Shown here one piece after another: positions 1 through 6,875 of a stretch of DNA of 64,000 nucleotides. A program made the position numbers and the translations under genes. Under the pieces are notes generated by a model, which saw only the letters and a list, made by a program, of their open reading frames with translations, was not told the DNA's origin and searched no databases. Source of the stretch: Microbacterium sp. MYb66. Lineage in GTDB: Bacteria > Actinomycetota > Actinomycetes > Actinomycetales > Microbacteriaceae. The stretch spans positions 1 to 64,000 of the forward strand of contig NZ_PCOV01000007.1 in assembly GCF_002979435.1 (NCBI RefSeq), read 5' to 3'. Positions within the stretch are counted from its first letter, which is position 1. Each line of letters begins with the position of its first letter.

Positions 1-105
1 CCTGCCGACCCGGCCCCTTGGGACGAGCCACCCCTTTCTGTACGAGCCACCCCTTTGCGGACGTGCGGAAGGGGGTGGCTCGTCCCAAGGGGCCGGGTCG
101 GCAGG
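1..105. repeat. Long inverted repeat with an embedded direct repeat
   Basis: The bases at 1-34 are exactly complementary to 72-105, giving 34-bp arms around a 37-base loop; the left arm may continue beyond the window. Inside, the 15-mer ACGAGCCACCCCTTT occurs at 23-37 and again at 42-56, so the right arm could pair with either copy (the second with one mismatch), allowing two competing hairpins. It lies upstream of the clpP-like pair. It could be a terminator of the gene before the window or a dispersed palindromic element; no run of T follows it. Confidence 0.85.
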
Positions 106-162
106 GAGCAGGAAAGAGGAAGAGAGAGCACGAGGGAGGAAGAGGGGAGAAGAGGAGGAGGA

Positions 163-177
163 TCTGCTGCGGGCAGA
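163..177. promoter_or_regulatory. Candidate operator of the clpP-like operon (TCTGC-N5-GCAGA)
   Basis: An inverted repeat TCTGC-TGCGG-GCAGA lies 55 bases upstream of the first clpP-like start. The same half-sites with the same five-base spacer form the core of the 25-bp palindrome at 1828-1852 in front of the ClgR/PopR-like gene. From memory, Streptomyces PopR sites use a similar TTCTGC/GCAGAA half-site, though with a different spacer. The match suggests one regulator acts on both promoters; this is inference. Confidence 0.5.
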
Positions 178-232
178 GCGGCCCAGGGCAGAATCCGGCC
201 GAGTGCGACGGGCGGCGACGGATGCTGGGGAC

Positions 233-847
233 ATGAGCGAAGACAACCCCATCCCGCAGTTCGGCCCCGAGGCCCGGCGCGCGCTGTTCCACGAGCGCGT
301 GCTCGTGCTCGACGGTGCGCTCGACGACGACAACGGCACGCTGCTGATGACGCAGCTGCTCGCGCTGTCGGCCGAGGACCCCGTGGCCGACATCGCCCTC
401 TGGATCCACTCGCCCGGCGGCTCGGTGCCGTCGATGCTCGCGATCCGCGACATCATGCGACTCATCCCCAACGACGTGGCGACCCTCGCCCTCGGGCTCG
501 CCTGCAGCGCGGGGCAGTTCCTGCTCTCCGCCGGCACCCCGGGCAAGCGGCGGGCGCTGCCGCACGCGCGCATCCTCATGCATCAGGGATCGGCGGGCAT
601 CGGCGGCTCCGCGGGCGAGATCGAGACGCAGGCCGACGACCTGCGGCACACGCGCGACACCGTGCTCGGGCTCATCTCCGCCGACACGGGTCAGCCGCTC
701 GAGTGCATCTTCGAGGACTCGCTGCACGACCGCTGGTACACCGCCACCCAGGCGCAGGACTACGGGTTCATCGACGGGATCGTCGCCTCGATCACCGAGG
801 TGATGCCGCGACGACGCGCGCGCGTCGGACTGGGGGCGGACGCATGA
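233..847 (+). CDS. clpP: ClpP-family ATP-dependent protease subunit, catalytic triad intact
   Basis: Proteolytic subunit of the Clp protease, expected to form cytosolic heptameric rings fed by ClpX or ClpC. The 204-residue product keeps the serine-protease triad: Ser92 in the CSAG segment, His117 in LMHQG and Asp166 in HDRW, where E. coli ClpP has Ser97, His122 and Asp171. The ATG at 233 is preferred over an in-frame ATG at 203 because the family fold starts just after it. The stop overlaps the next start by four bases (ATGA), so the two subunits should be translated together. This arrangement, with a ClgR/PopR-like gene alongside, recalls the Streptomyces clpP3-clpP4-popR locus. It is probably an accessory pair rather than the housekeeping clpP1P2. 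Confidence 0.9.
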   Translation: MSEDNPIPQFGPEARRALFHERVLVLDGALDDDNGTLLMTQLLALSAEDPVADIALWIHSPGGSVPSMLAIRDIMRLIPNDVATLALGLACSAGQFLLSAGTPGKRRALPHARILMHQGSAGIGGSAGEIETQADDLRHTRDTVLGLISADTGQPLECIFEDSLHDRWYTATQAQDYGFIDGIVASITEVMPRRRARVGLGADA

Positions 848-1437
848 GCGGGTACACGATCCCGAACGTCATCGCGCAGCATCCGCGCGGGGAACGCATC
901 ATGGACGTCTATTCGCACCTGCTCGCGGAACGCGTCATCTATCTCGGCACCAGCATCGATGCGGGGGTCGCGAACGCCCTCATCGCGCAGCTGCTGCATC
1001 TCGACGCGGACAGCCCGGACTCCGGAATCCAGTTCTACATCAACAGCGAGGGTGGCGATCCCGGCGCGGCGCTGGCGATCTACGACACCATGCAGCACAT
1101 CCGTCCGCGCATCGCGACGACGTGCGTCGGTCAGGCCATCGGTCCCGCGGCGCTGCTCGTCGCCGCCGGCGCCTCGGGGGAGAGGGCCGCGCTGGCCCAC
1201 GCCCGCATCGTGCTGCATCAGCCGGCCGGACAGTCGAGGGGCGCCATCCCCGATCTGATCCTCGCGGCCGACGAGGTCGTGCGGGTGCGCTCCGACATGG
1301 AGGAGATCCTCGCCAGGCACAGCGGCCGCACGGTCGGAGAGCTCCGTGCCGACACCGACCGCGACCGGGTGTTCACGGCATCCGCGGCGCTGGACTACGG
1401 ACTGATCGACAACGTGCTGGGGCCGCGGGGGGTGTGA
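844..1437 (+). CDS. ClpP-family subunit lacking the catalytic serine
   Basis: A 197-residue ClpP-fold protein, coupled by a four-base overlap to the intact subunit before it. His125 (VLHQP) and Asp174 (DRDR) are present. The segment aligned with E. coli GQAASMGAFLL reads GQAIGPAALL, so the nucleophilic serine is replaced by Gly100. The rest of the fold, including the NSEGG oxyanion region and GLID end, is well kept. It is therefore predicted to be a structural or regulatory ring partner, comparable in principle to cyanobacterial or plastid ClpR, rather than a peptidase. A mixed ring with the upstream subunit is the simplest model. The alternative, that the alignment shifts by a residue and another serine serves, is unlikely because no serine lies nearby. 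Confidence 0.88.
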   Translation: MSGYTIPNVIAQHPRGERIMDVYSHLLAERVIYLGTSIDAGVANALIAQLLHLDADSPDSGIQFYINSEGGDPGAALAIYDTMQHIRPRIATTCVGQAIGPAALLVAAGASGERAALAHARIVLHQPAGQSRGAIPDLILAADEVVRVRSDMEEILARHSGRTVGELRADTDRDRVFTASAALDYGLIDNVLGPRGV

Positions 1438-1438
1438 A

Positions 1439-1792
1439 TCAGGCGGCGAGGGCGAAGGAGCCGCGCGACACCGAGACCGAGACGGCAGCGGATGCCGGCA
1501 CCGACCGCAGTTCGTCGGCCACGGCGCTCGTCAACTCGATGAGGCTCGTGTCGAGGGCTCCGGCGATCGCGGCGATCATCTCGCTCGAGGGCTCCTTCCG
1601 CCCGCGCTCGACCTCGGAGAGGTACTGGGGCGAGACGCCGGCCTTCTCGGCGGTCTCGGTCAGCGTCTCCTCGCGGTCGTGGCGGCGGCGGCGCAACTGG
1701 TCGCCCAGCAGATGGCGCCACAGCGGCTCGGGGTCGCTCGGCTGCGGACGGTCGGGGCGCGGTGCGCGCGGGAACGGGACGATGTCGGCCAT
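1439..1792 (-). CDS. clgR: ClgR/PopR-like XRE-family regulator with an ssrA-like C-terminus
   Basis: A 117-residue DNA-binding protein with a Cro/C1 helix-turn-helix at about residues 40-95 (LTETAEKAGVSPQYLSEVER). It ends in FALAA, closely resembling the YALAA end of the E. coli ssrA degradation tag. In Streptomyces the related PopR and ClgR are activators of clp genes and are degraded by ClpP through C-terminal alanines. The gene converges on the clpP-like pair, with one base between the stop codons. A TATCGT -10-like element lies five bases before the ATG, and a 25-bp palindrome lies just upstream at 1828-1852. A negative-feedback role (activator removed by the protease it induces) is inferred. 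The symbol is by similarity; popR would fit equally well. Confidence 0.85.
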   Translation of the reverse strand: MADIVPFPRAPRPDRPQPSDPEPLWRHLLGDQLRRRRHDREETLTETAEKAGVSPQYLSEVERGRKEPSSEMIAAIAGALDTSLIELTSAVADELRSVPASAAVSVSVSRGSFALAA

Positions 1793-1827
1793 GCCTCACG
1801 ATAATCCGCGGCATCCGGCCGGTTCGA

Positions 1828-1852
1828 GCGGTTCTGCTCAGAGCAGAACCGC
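1828..1852. promoter_or_regulatory. Perfect 25-bp palindrome upstream of the ClgR/PopR-like gene
   Basis: Twelve-base arms around a single central A contain GTTCTGC-TCAGA-GCAGAAC. It starts 36 bases upstream of the regulator ATG, where a -35 region or activator site would be, and ends four bases before the stop of the MmyB-type gene that precedes it on the same strand. It shares half-sites and spacing with 163-177. It could also act as a terminator for the upstream gene, but no T-run follows on the minus strand. Confidence 0.65.
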
Positions 1853-1856
1853 GAGG

Positions 1857-2783
1857 TCAGGCGTCGGCGCGACCGGAGGTGCGTTCGGGCGCGGCGTCGA
1901 CATCGTGCGTCTGTTCGGATGCTGCCGGTTCGGGCGCCGCGGCATCGGTGGCCGCCCAGCTGGCGAGCATCTTGAGCTTGTCGGCCGATGCCGTTCCCGG
2001 CTCGGCGGTGTAGGTCGACAGGTGCAGGCCGGGGTCGGCAGGCAGCGCGAACGCTTCGTACGTCAATTCGATCTCGCCGACCACGGGATGGGCGATGCGC
2101 TTCACGCCCGTCCGGTGGAACCGCACATCATGCGCGGCCCACAGTGTGCGGAATCGTTCGCTTCTCGTGGAGAGCTCGCCGACGAGGTCGGTCAGCTTCC
2201 GGTCGAACGGGTTGCGACCCGCCTCGCCTCGCATCGCCGCGACGAGCTCGCGGGTGTTGCGATCCCACTCGGGGTAGAAGTCCTGCGCGGCCGGATCGAG
2301 GAAGGCGAAGCGCGCGCTGTTCGGCTGCGGCTGTGCGAACACCGGCGCGTAGAGCGCGCGGCCCAGCGCGTTGGCGGCCAGGTAGTCGAAGTAGCTGTTC
2401 CGCACGACAGCCGGGGCCTCGGTCATCGCATCGAGCAGGCGGAGGATGCTGGCCCGCAGCTCGCCGGGCTTCTTCCGCGGCGTCCGCACGATCGGCGAGG
2501 CGTTCGCGACCCGGGCGAGGTCGAACAGGTGTGCGGTCTCGGCCTCGTCCAGCTGCAGCGCACGGGCGAGGGCGTCGAGCACGCTGTCGGAAGCCCCGGA
2601 CAGGTCGCCGCGTTCGAGGCGCGTGTAGTAGTCGACGCTGACACCGGCCAGGAGCGAGACCTCTTCGCGTCGCAGTCCCGGAACGCGGCGGTTGCCGCCG
2701 AATGCGGGCAGGCCCGCCTTCTCGGGTGTGATGCGTGCGCGTCTCGTGGAGAGGAACTCGCGCACCTCGCTGCGGGTGTCCAT
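1857..2783 (-). CDS. MmyB-type XRE transcriptional regulator
   Basis: A 308-residue protein with an N-terminal helix-turn-helix at about residues 35-75 (RREEVSLLAGVSVDYYTRLE). It is followed by the MmyB-like ligand-binding domain, roughly residues 105-265 (NSYFDYLAANALGRALYAPV, then FYPEWDRNTRELVAAMR). This architecture is common in actinobacteria, where such genes often sit beside oxidoreductases and control them. It is divergent from the aldo/keto reductase. The last 40 residues are a low-complexity, alanine- and acid-rich tail that extends beyond the usual family length. A TAGCGT -10 at 2790-2795 lies exactly six bases before the ATG, so the transcript is probably leaderless. The effector is unknown. 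Confidence 0.88.
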   Translation of the reverse strand: MDTRSEVREFLSTRRARITPEKAGLPAFGGNRRVPGLRREEVSLLAGVSVDYYTRLERGDLSGASDSVLDALARALQLDEAETAHLFDLARVANASPIVRTPRKKPGELRASILRLLDAMTEAPAVVRNSYFDYLAANALGRALYAPVFAQPQPNSARFAFLDPAAQDFYPEWDRNTRELVAAMRGEAGRNPFDRKLTDLVGELSTRSERFRTLWAAHDVRFHRTGVKRIAHPVVGEIELTYEAFALPADPGLHLSTYTAEPGTASADKLKMLASWAATDAAAPEPAASEQTHDVDAAPERTSGRADA

Positions 2784-2812
2784 GCTCCGACGCTACGCCT
2801 TCCGAGTCCGAG

Positions 2813-2863
2813 GAGGGAGGTACCGGCAGTACCGGGCAGAGGGGGCATGCCAGGACCTCCCTC
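2813..2863. promoter_or_regulatory. Nested inverted repeats between divergent regulator and reductase
   Basis: An outer pair GAGGGAGGT (2813-2821) and ACCTCCCTC (2855-2863) surrounds an inner pair GGTAC (2819-2823) and GTACC (2829-2833) with a five-base spacer. Both lie in the 109-base intergenic region of the divergent MmyB-type regulator and aldo/keto reductase, where an operator for one or both promoters is expected. Confidence 0.5.
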
Positions 2864-2892
2864 TGATCTCGACGGCGGCGCACACTGGAGGC

Positions 2893-3771
2893 ATGACCAT
2901 GAATCTCACCCTCAACAACGGCATCGAGATGCCCGCCCTCGGCTTCGGAGTGTTCCAGGCCGCCCCGGACGAGACCGTCGATGCCGTCAGCACAGCCCTC
3001 GAGACGGGCTACCGCCTGATCGACACCGCCGCTGCGTACGGCAACGAGCGCGAGGTCGGGGAGGCGATCCGTCGTTCCGGTATCCCGCGCGAAGACGTCT
3101 TCATCGAGACGAAGGTCTGGATCAGCGACTACGGATACGACGAGACGCTGCACGCGTTCGAGAAGTCGACCGGCAAGCTCGACGTCGACCAGCTCGATCT
3201 GCTGATCCTCCACCAGGCGCTGCCGACCCGGTTCGACCTGACCGTCGGGGCCTACAAGGCGCTCGAGACGCTGCTTGCCGACGGCCGGGTCCGCGCGATC
3301 GGGGTCAGCAACTTCATGGTCGACCACCTCGCGCGTCTCGCCGAGCAGACGAGCATCGTGCCGGCGATCAACCAGATCGAGGTGCACCCCTACTTCTCGC
3401 AGCGCGCGGTGCAGGAGGCTGATGCCGCGGCCGGCACGGTCACCCAGGCGTGGTCGCCGATCGGCGGGATCACGGCGTACCGCCCCAACGGGGCCTCCGT
3501 CTTCGACGACGAGACCCTCCGGGCGATCGCCGCCTCGCACGGCAAGTCGCCCGCCCAGGTGATGCTCCGCTGGCACCTGCAGCAAGGCCGCTCGGCCCTG
3601 CCGAAGTCAGTGCGTCCGGCACGCATCGCCGAGAACTTCGACGTCTTCGACTTCGAGCTCTCGGCGTCGGAGCTGTCGTCGATCGACGGGCTCGACACGG
3701 GCGAGCGTCGCGGCCCGGAGCCCGAGGACGTCACCCTCGAGAGCTTCGGTCGCGCGATCCCGGAAGCATGA
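2893..3771 (+). CDS. Aldo/keto reductase
   Basis: A 292-residue NADPH-dependent oxidoreductase of the aldo/keto reductase family, of the 2,5-diketo-gluconate-reductase type. The catalytic tetrad is visible: Asp44 and Tyr49 (LIDTAAAYGNE), Lys74 (ETKVW) and His107 (LLILHQ). The cofactor-binding IGVSNF and LPKSVRPARI segments are also present. The ATG at 2893 is chosen because CACACT, a -10-like element, lies exactly six bases upstream and the family N-terminus (LNNGIEMPALGFGVFQ) begins right after it. It is divergent from an MmyB-type regulator that probably controls it. The physiological substrate cannot be told from sequence. Confidence 0.9.
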   Translation: MTMNLTLNNGIEMPALGFGVFQAAPDETVDAVSTALETGYRLIDTAAAYGNEREVGEAIRRSGIPREDVFIETKVWISDYGYDETLHAFEKSTGKLDVDQLDLLILHQALPTRFDLTVGAYKALETLLADGRVRAIGVSNFMVDHLARLAEQTSIVPAINQIEVHPYFSQRAVQEADAAAGTVTQAWSPIGGITAYRPNGASVFDDETLRAIAASHGKSPAQVMLRWHLQQGRSALPKSVRPARIAENFDVFDFELSASELSSIDGLDTGERRGPEPEDVTLESFGRAIPEA

Positions 3772-3811
3772 TCGGTCCGCGCTCGCCCCGCGGGTGAAAC
3801 CCGCCGTCCGC

Positions 3812-4285
3812 CTACAGCGCCGCGGTCACGGCGGGCAGGAGCTTGCCGAGGATCGCCCCGAGCTGCTCGCGCTCCTCGGCGCTCAGCGGATCGAGCACCA
3901 GCTCCCGCACCTGCTCGACGTGCACCGGAGCGGCGGTGCGCAGCATCTCCCGACCGGCGGGCGTGAGCGTGGCGGACAGCGTGCGCTTGTCGGAGCTGCA
4001 CGAGGTGCGCTCCACCCAGCCGCGCTGCTCGAGCGAGTCCAGCGCATGGCTCAACCGCGAGCGGCTGAGTCCGGCGATGCGGGCGAGCTCCGTCATCGTC
4101 ACGGTGCCCTCGCCCTGTCCTGCGAGGGTGACGAGGATCGCGTAGCGCGCGTGATTGAGCCCGACCTCTTCCTTCAGGGTGCGGTCGAGCACCTGCGGCA
4201 GCAGCTGGACGAACCGGATGACGGGCAGCCAGGTCTCCATCTCGGTGTCGTCGAGTCGACGCGGATGCTGCTGCTCCGCCGTCAT
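3812..4285 (-). CDS. MarR-family transcriptional regulator
   Basis: A 157-residue winged-helix regulator: dimerisation helices at the ends and a DNA-binding core at about residues 50-110 (MTELARIAGLSRSRLSHALDSLEQRGWVER, then the wing with SSDKRTLSATLTPAG). Two adjacent ATGs exist at 4288 and 4285; the second is preferred because the AGGAGG at 4291-4296 is five bases away, a normal spacing. It lies 28 bases downstream of ribA on the same strand, so it may be read from the ribA operon, although a link to riboflavin synthesis is not evident. The ligand is unknown. Confidence 0.88.
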   Translation of the reverse strand: MTAEQQHPRRLDDTEMETWLPVIRFVQLLPQVLDRTLKEEVGLNHARYAILVTLAGQGEGTVTMTELARIAGLSRSRLSHALDSLEQRGWVERTSCSSDKRTLSATLTPAGREMLRTAAPVHVEQVRELVLDPLSAEEREQLGAILGKLLPAVTAAL

Positions 4286-4313
4286 CATGCCCTCCTGGAC
4301 TGTCACGCGGGTG

Positions 4314-4973
4314 TCACGCCGCCGACAGGTCGAGCGTGTGCGCGGTGTGGTCGCGCTTGGCCTGCAGGTAGCGGGTGTTCGCCTCCGACAGGTGCACCTC
4401 GGTGGGGACCCGCTCCGTGACGCGGATGCCGAGCGCCTCGAGCTGCACGGCCTTGTCGGGGTTGTTGCTGAGCAGGCGGATGCCGTCGACGCCGAGCGCG
4501 CGCAGCATCTGGGCGGCGACGGTGTAGTCCCGCTCGTCCTCGCCGTGGCCCAGGGCGACGTTCGCCTCGTAGGTGTCGAGCCCTGCATCCTGCAGCGCGT
4601 AGGCGTCGAGCTTCGCGTACAGGCCGATGCCCCGGCCCTCCTGGCGCAGGTACAGCAGGAACCCGCCCTCGTCGGCGATGCGCTCGACGGCCTCGCGCAG
4701 CTGGGGGCCGCAGTCGCAGCGCTCCGAGCCGAACACGTCGCCGGTGAGGCACTCGCTGTGCGGACGGACCAGCGGTGCGGCGCCGCCGTCGACAGAGCGG
4801 TCGAGCGCTGCGCGCCAGTCGCCGAGCCCGAGCAGCAGGTGCTCACGGCCGTCGATGAGGCCGTCGAAGGTGACCACGTCGGCGGTCGTGGAGAAGCCGT
4901 CGCCGAAGCGCAGCGGCACGCGGACGCGAGTGCGTTCCGTGGGGACCGGAGCGACGGTTGAAGTTTCAATCAT
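4314..4973 (-). CDS. ribA: GTP cyclohydrolase II
   Basis: Catalyses the first step of riboflavin synthesis, GTP to 2,5-diamino-6-ribosylamino-4(3H)-pyrimidinone 5'-phosphate with formate and pyrophosphate. The 219-residue protein has the zinc-binding cysteines Cys75 (SECLTGD), Cys86 and Cys88 (RCDCGPQL), and the RQEGRGIGL loop around residues 110-118. It is a stand-alone domain without the DHBP synthase (RibB) module that many actinobacteria fuse to it, and it lies away from a rib operon; a second bifunctional copy elsewhere in the genome is therefore possible. Its start overlaps the end of the EamA transporter gene by eight bases, implying co-transcription with that gene. Confidence 0.93.
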   Translation of the reverse strand: MIETSTVAPVPTERTRVRVPLRFGDGFSTTADVVTFDGLIDGREHLLLGLGDWRAALDRSVDGGAAPLVRPHSECLTGDVFGSERCDCGPQLREAVERIADEGGFLLYLRQEGRGIGLYAKLDAYALQDAGLDTYEANVALGHGEDERDYTVAAQMLRALGVDGIRLLSNNPDKAVQLEALGIRVTERVPTEVHLSEANTRYLQAKRDHTAHTLDLSAA

Positions 4974-5904
4974 GCCGGGTGCAACGCGCAGTCCCGCGGA
5001 GTATTCCCGGATGCGACGACTCCCGCCCCCGCCGCCGCACGATCTTCAGCTCGCTGGCGAGGATGCCGAGCACGACGAGAGCCCCGCCGATCAGCGCGGT
5101 CGCGGGCAGACGCTCACCGGCGATGCGACCGATGACCCCTGCCCACACCGGCTCTCCGGCGTAGATGATGGTCGCGCGGGTCGGGGAGACCGACTTCTGC
5201 GCCCAGTTCATGGTCAGCTGGATCAGGCAGCTCGCCGCACCCAGGCCGACCGCGCAGCCGACCCAGATCCACGAGAACTCCGGCACGTCTTCGCCGACCA
5301 CCGGCATCGTGAGCAGGCCCAGCACGCCGGCGGTCAGCAGCTGGATGACCGTGATGCGGCCGAGGTCGATCTTCCCGGCGAAGAGACTGATCAGGATGAT
5401 CTCGGCGGCGATCGGAAGAGTGCTGATCATGGTGGCGATCTCGCCCGCGCCGAGCGTCAGTGCGAAGGCGTCGGGGCCGGCGATGAACAGCAGCCCCACG
5501 AACGCGAGGCCCGCCCCGACGAAGGCCATGGCCGGCGGGCGCTTGCGGAACACGGCCCACTGCGCCAGCGGCACGAGCGGCACGTACATCGCGGTGATGA
5601 AGGCGGAGGTGCTGCTGTCGATCGTCTGCAGGCCGAGCGTCTGCAGGCCGTAGCCGAGGTAGATCATCACGCCGATCGCGACGCCCGCCCCGACGTCACG
5701 CCAGCGGATGCCGCGCAGCACGCGACGGAAGATCACGACGCTGATGGCGCCGGCGATCAGGAACCGGATGCCGACGAAGAACCAGGGACCGGAGTGCTCC
5801 ATCGCCCAATGCACGAGCAGGAACGTGCCGCCCCACACCGCGGTGATCGCGATGAGCGCGGCTTCCTGCGGGCGGAAGCGCATCCAGCGGAGACGAGAGG
5901 ACAT
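4966..5904 (-). CDS. EamA/DMT-family transporter
   Basis: A 312-residue inner-membrane protein with about ten predicted transmembrane helices arranged as two EamA repeats (AVWGGTFLLVHWA near the N-terminus, then AEIILISLFAGKI and AIIYAGEPVWAGVIG in the second half). Members of the drug/metabolite transporter superfamily move small metabolites, often outward; the substrate is unknown. The ATG at 5904 is preceded by GAAAGGG at suitable spacing and a TATGCT -10-like element further upstream. It is the first gene of a block with ribA, which overlaps its end, so export or uptake of a riboflavin-related compound is conceivable but unproven. Confidence 0.88.
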   Translation of the reverse strand: MSSRLRWMRFRPQEAALIAITAVWGGTFLLVHWAMEHSGPWFFVGIRFLIAGAISVVIFRRVLRGIRWRDVGAGVAIGVMIYLGYGLQTLGLQTIDSSTSAFITAMYVPLVPLAQWAVFRKRPPAMAFVGAGLAFVGLLFIAGPDAFALTLGAGEIATMISTLPIAAEIILISLFAGKIDLGRITVIQLLTAGVLGLLTMPVVGEDVPEFSWIWVGCAVGLGAASCLIQLTMNWAQKSVSPTRATIIYAGEPVWAGVIGRIAGERLPATALIGGALVVLGILASELKIVRRRGRESSHPGILRGTARCTRHD

Positions 5905-6028
5905 CGCGGGCCCTTTCTCGACGTTGCCGGATCGAGCATAGTCACCCGCGGCCCTTCTTCGATTCGCCCCGTGACGGGAGAAGGCGACGATGCGCCGGAT
6001 GCCGCCGCCGACTCGGTAGCCTCGCAGG

Positions 6029-6868
6029 ATGAGCGACTTCGTGAGTGCCGTCGAGCTGAGCGACCTTCTGACCCGGGGTGCGCCCGTGCGCGTGATCGAT
6101 GTGCGGTGGCGGCTGGATCGTCCGGAGTCCGGGCACGACGACTACCTGACCGGGCACATCCCCGGCGCCGTGTTCGCTGCACTCGACACCGAGCTCTCCA
6201 CCCACGGCGAGCCGTCGGAGGGGCGGCACCCGCTGCCGTCGACCGCGACGCTCCAGGCCGCGGCACGGCGCTGGGGTGTCCGGGCGGGCGACCTCGTCGT
6301 CGCATACGACGATTTCAACGGCATCTCGGCGGCCCGTGCCTGGTGGCTCCTGCGTCAGGGCGGCGTCGACGTGCGCGTGCTCGACGGCGGCATCCGAGGC
6401 TGGCAGGCGGAGGGGTTCGAGGTCGCGACCGATGACGTGCACCCGGAGCCCGGCGACGTCGTGCTCGACGAGATCGGCGGCGAGGCGCTGTCGATCGACG
6501 AGGCCGCGGCGTTCCCGGCATCCGGCGTGCTGCTCGACGCGCGGGCCGCCGATCGGTACCGCGGCGATTCCGAGCCCTACGATCCGGTGGGCGGACACAT
6601 CCCCGGCGCGCGCAACCTCCCCGAGCCCGTGCACTTCGATGCGGAGGGCCGGATCCTCGACCGCGAGACGATCCTGGCGCGCTTCGCCGAGGTCGGCGTC
6701 ACCCCGGGCACCCCGGTCGCCGCCTACTGCGGTTCCGGGGTCACGGCCGCGCACACCGCCCTGGTCCTGCACGAGGTCGGGATCGACGCGAAGGTCTTCC
6801 CCGGTTCGTGGAGCCAGTGGTCGAACACCCCCGGCCGCCCGGTCGCGACGGGCGACCAGCCCGGCTGA
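6029..6868 (+). CDS. sseA: Sulfurtransferase, two rhodanese domains
   Basis: A 279-residue thiosulfate or 3-mercaptopyruvate sulfurtransferase. Two rhodanese domains follow each other: an inactive N-terminal one (about 5-130, ending near GWQAEGF) and a C-terminal one with the catalytic Cys234 in CGSGVTA. That loop is the 3-mercaptopyruvate type (CG[SA]GVTA) rather than the thiosulfate type (CRKGVT), so SseA is the likelier identity. The DYLTGHIPGAV and GGHIPGARN motifs mark the two repeats. TAGCCT at 6017-6022 lies six bases before the ATG, suggesting a leaderless transcript. It sits alone between divergent and convergent neighbours. Confidence 0.92.
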   Translation: MSDFVSAVELSDLLTRGAPVRVIDVRWRLDRPESGHDDYLTGHIPGAVFAALDTELSTHGEPSEGRHPLPSTATLQAAARRWGVRAGDLVVAYDDFNGISAARAWWLLRQGGVDVRVLDGGIRGWQAEGFEVATDDVHPEPGDVVLDEIGGEALSIDEAAAFPASGVLLDARAADRYRGDSEPYDPVGGHIPGARNLPEPVHFDAEGRILDRETILARFAEVGVTPGTPVAAYCGSGVTAAHTALVLHEVGIDAKVFPGSWSQWSNTPGRPVATGDQPG

Positions 6869-6875
6869 GTCCGCG

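Noticed and set aside
1122..3422. A 766-codon + strand frame through the ClgR-like, MmyB-type and reductase genes
   Set aside because: Arg-rich shadow frame with no motif; the opposing genes show clear domains and promoters.
3790..3804. Hairpin GCGGGT-GAA-ACCCGC as terminator between reductase and MarR genes
   Set aside because: A six-bp stem without T-run is weak and common in such sequence.
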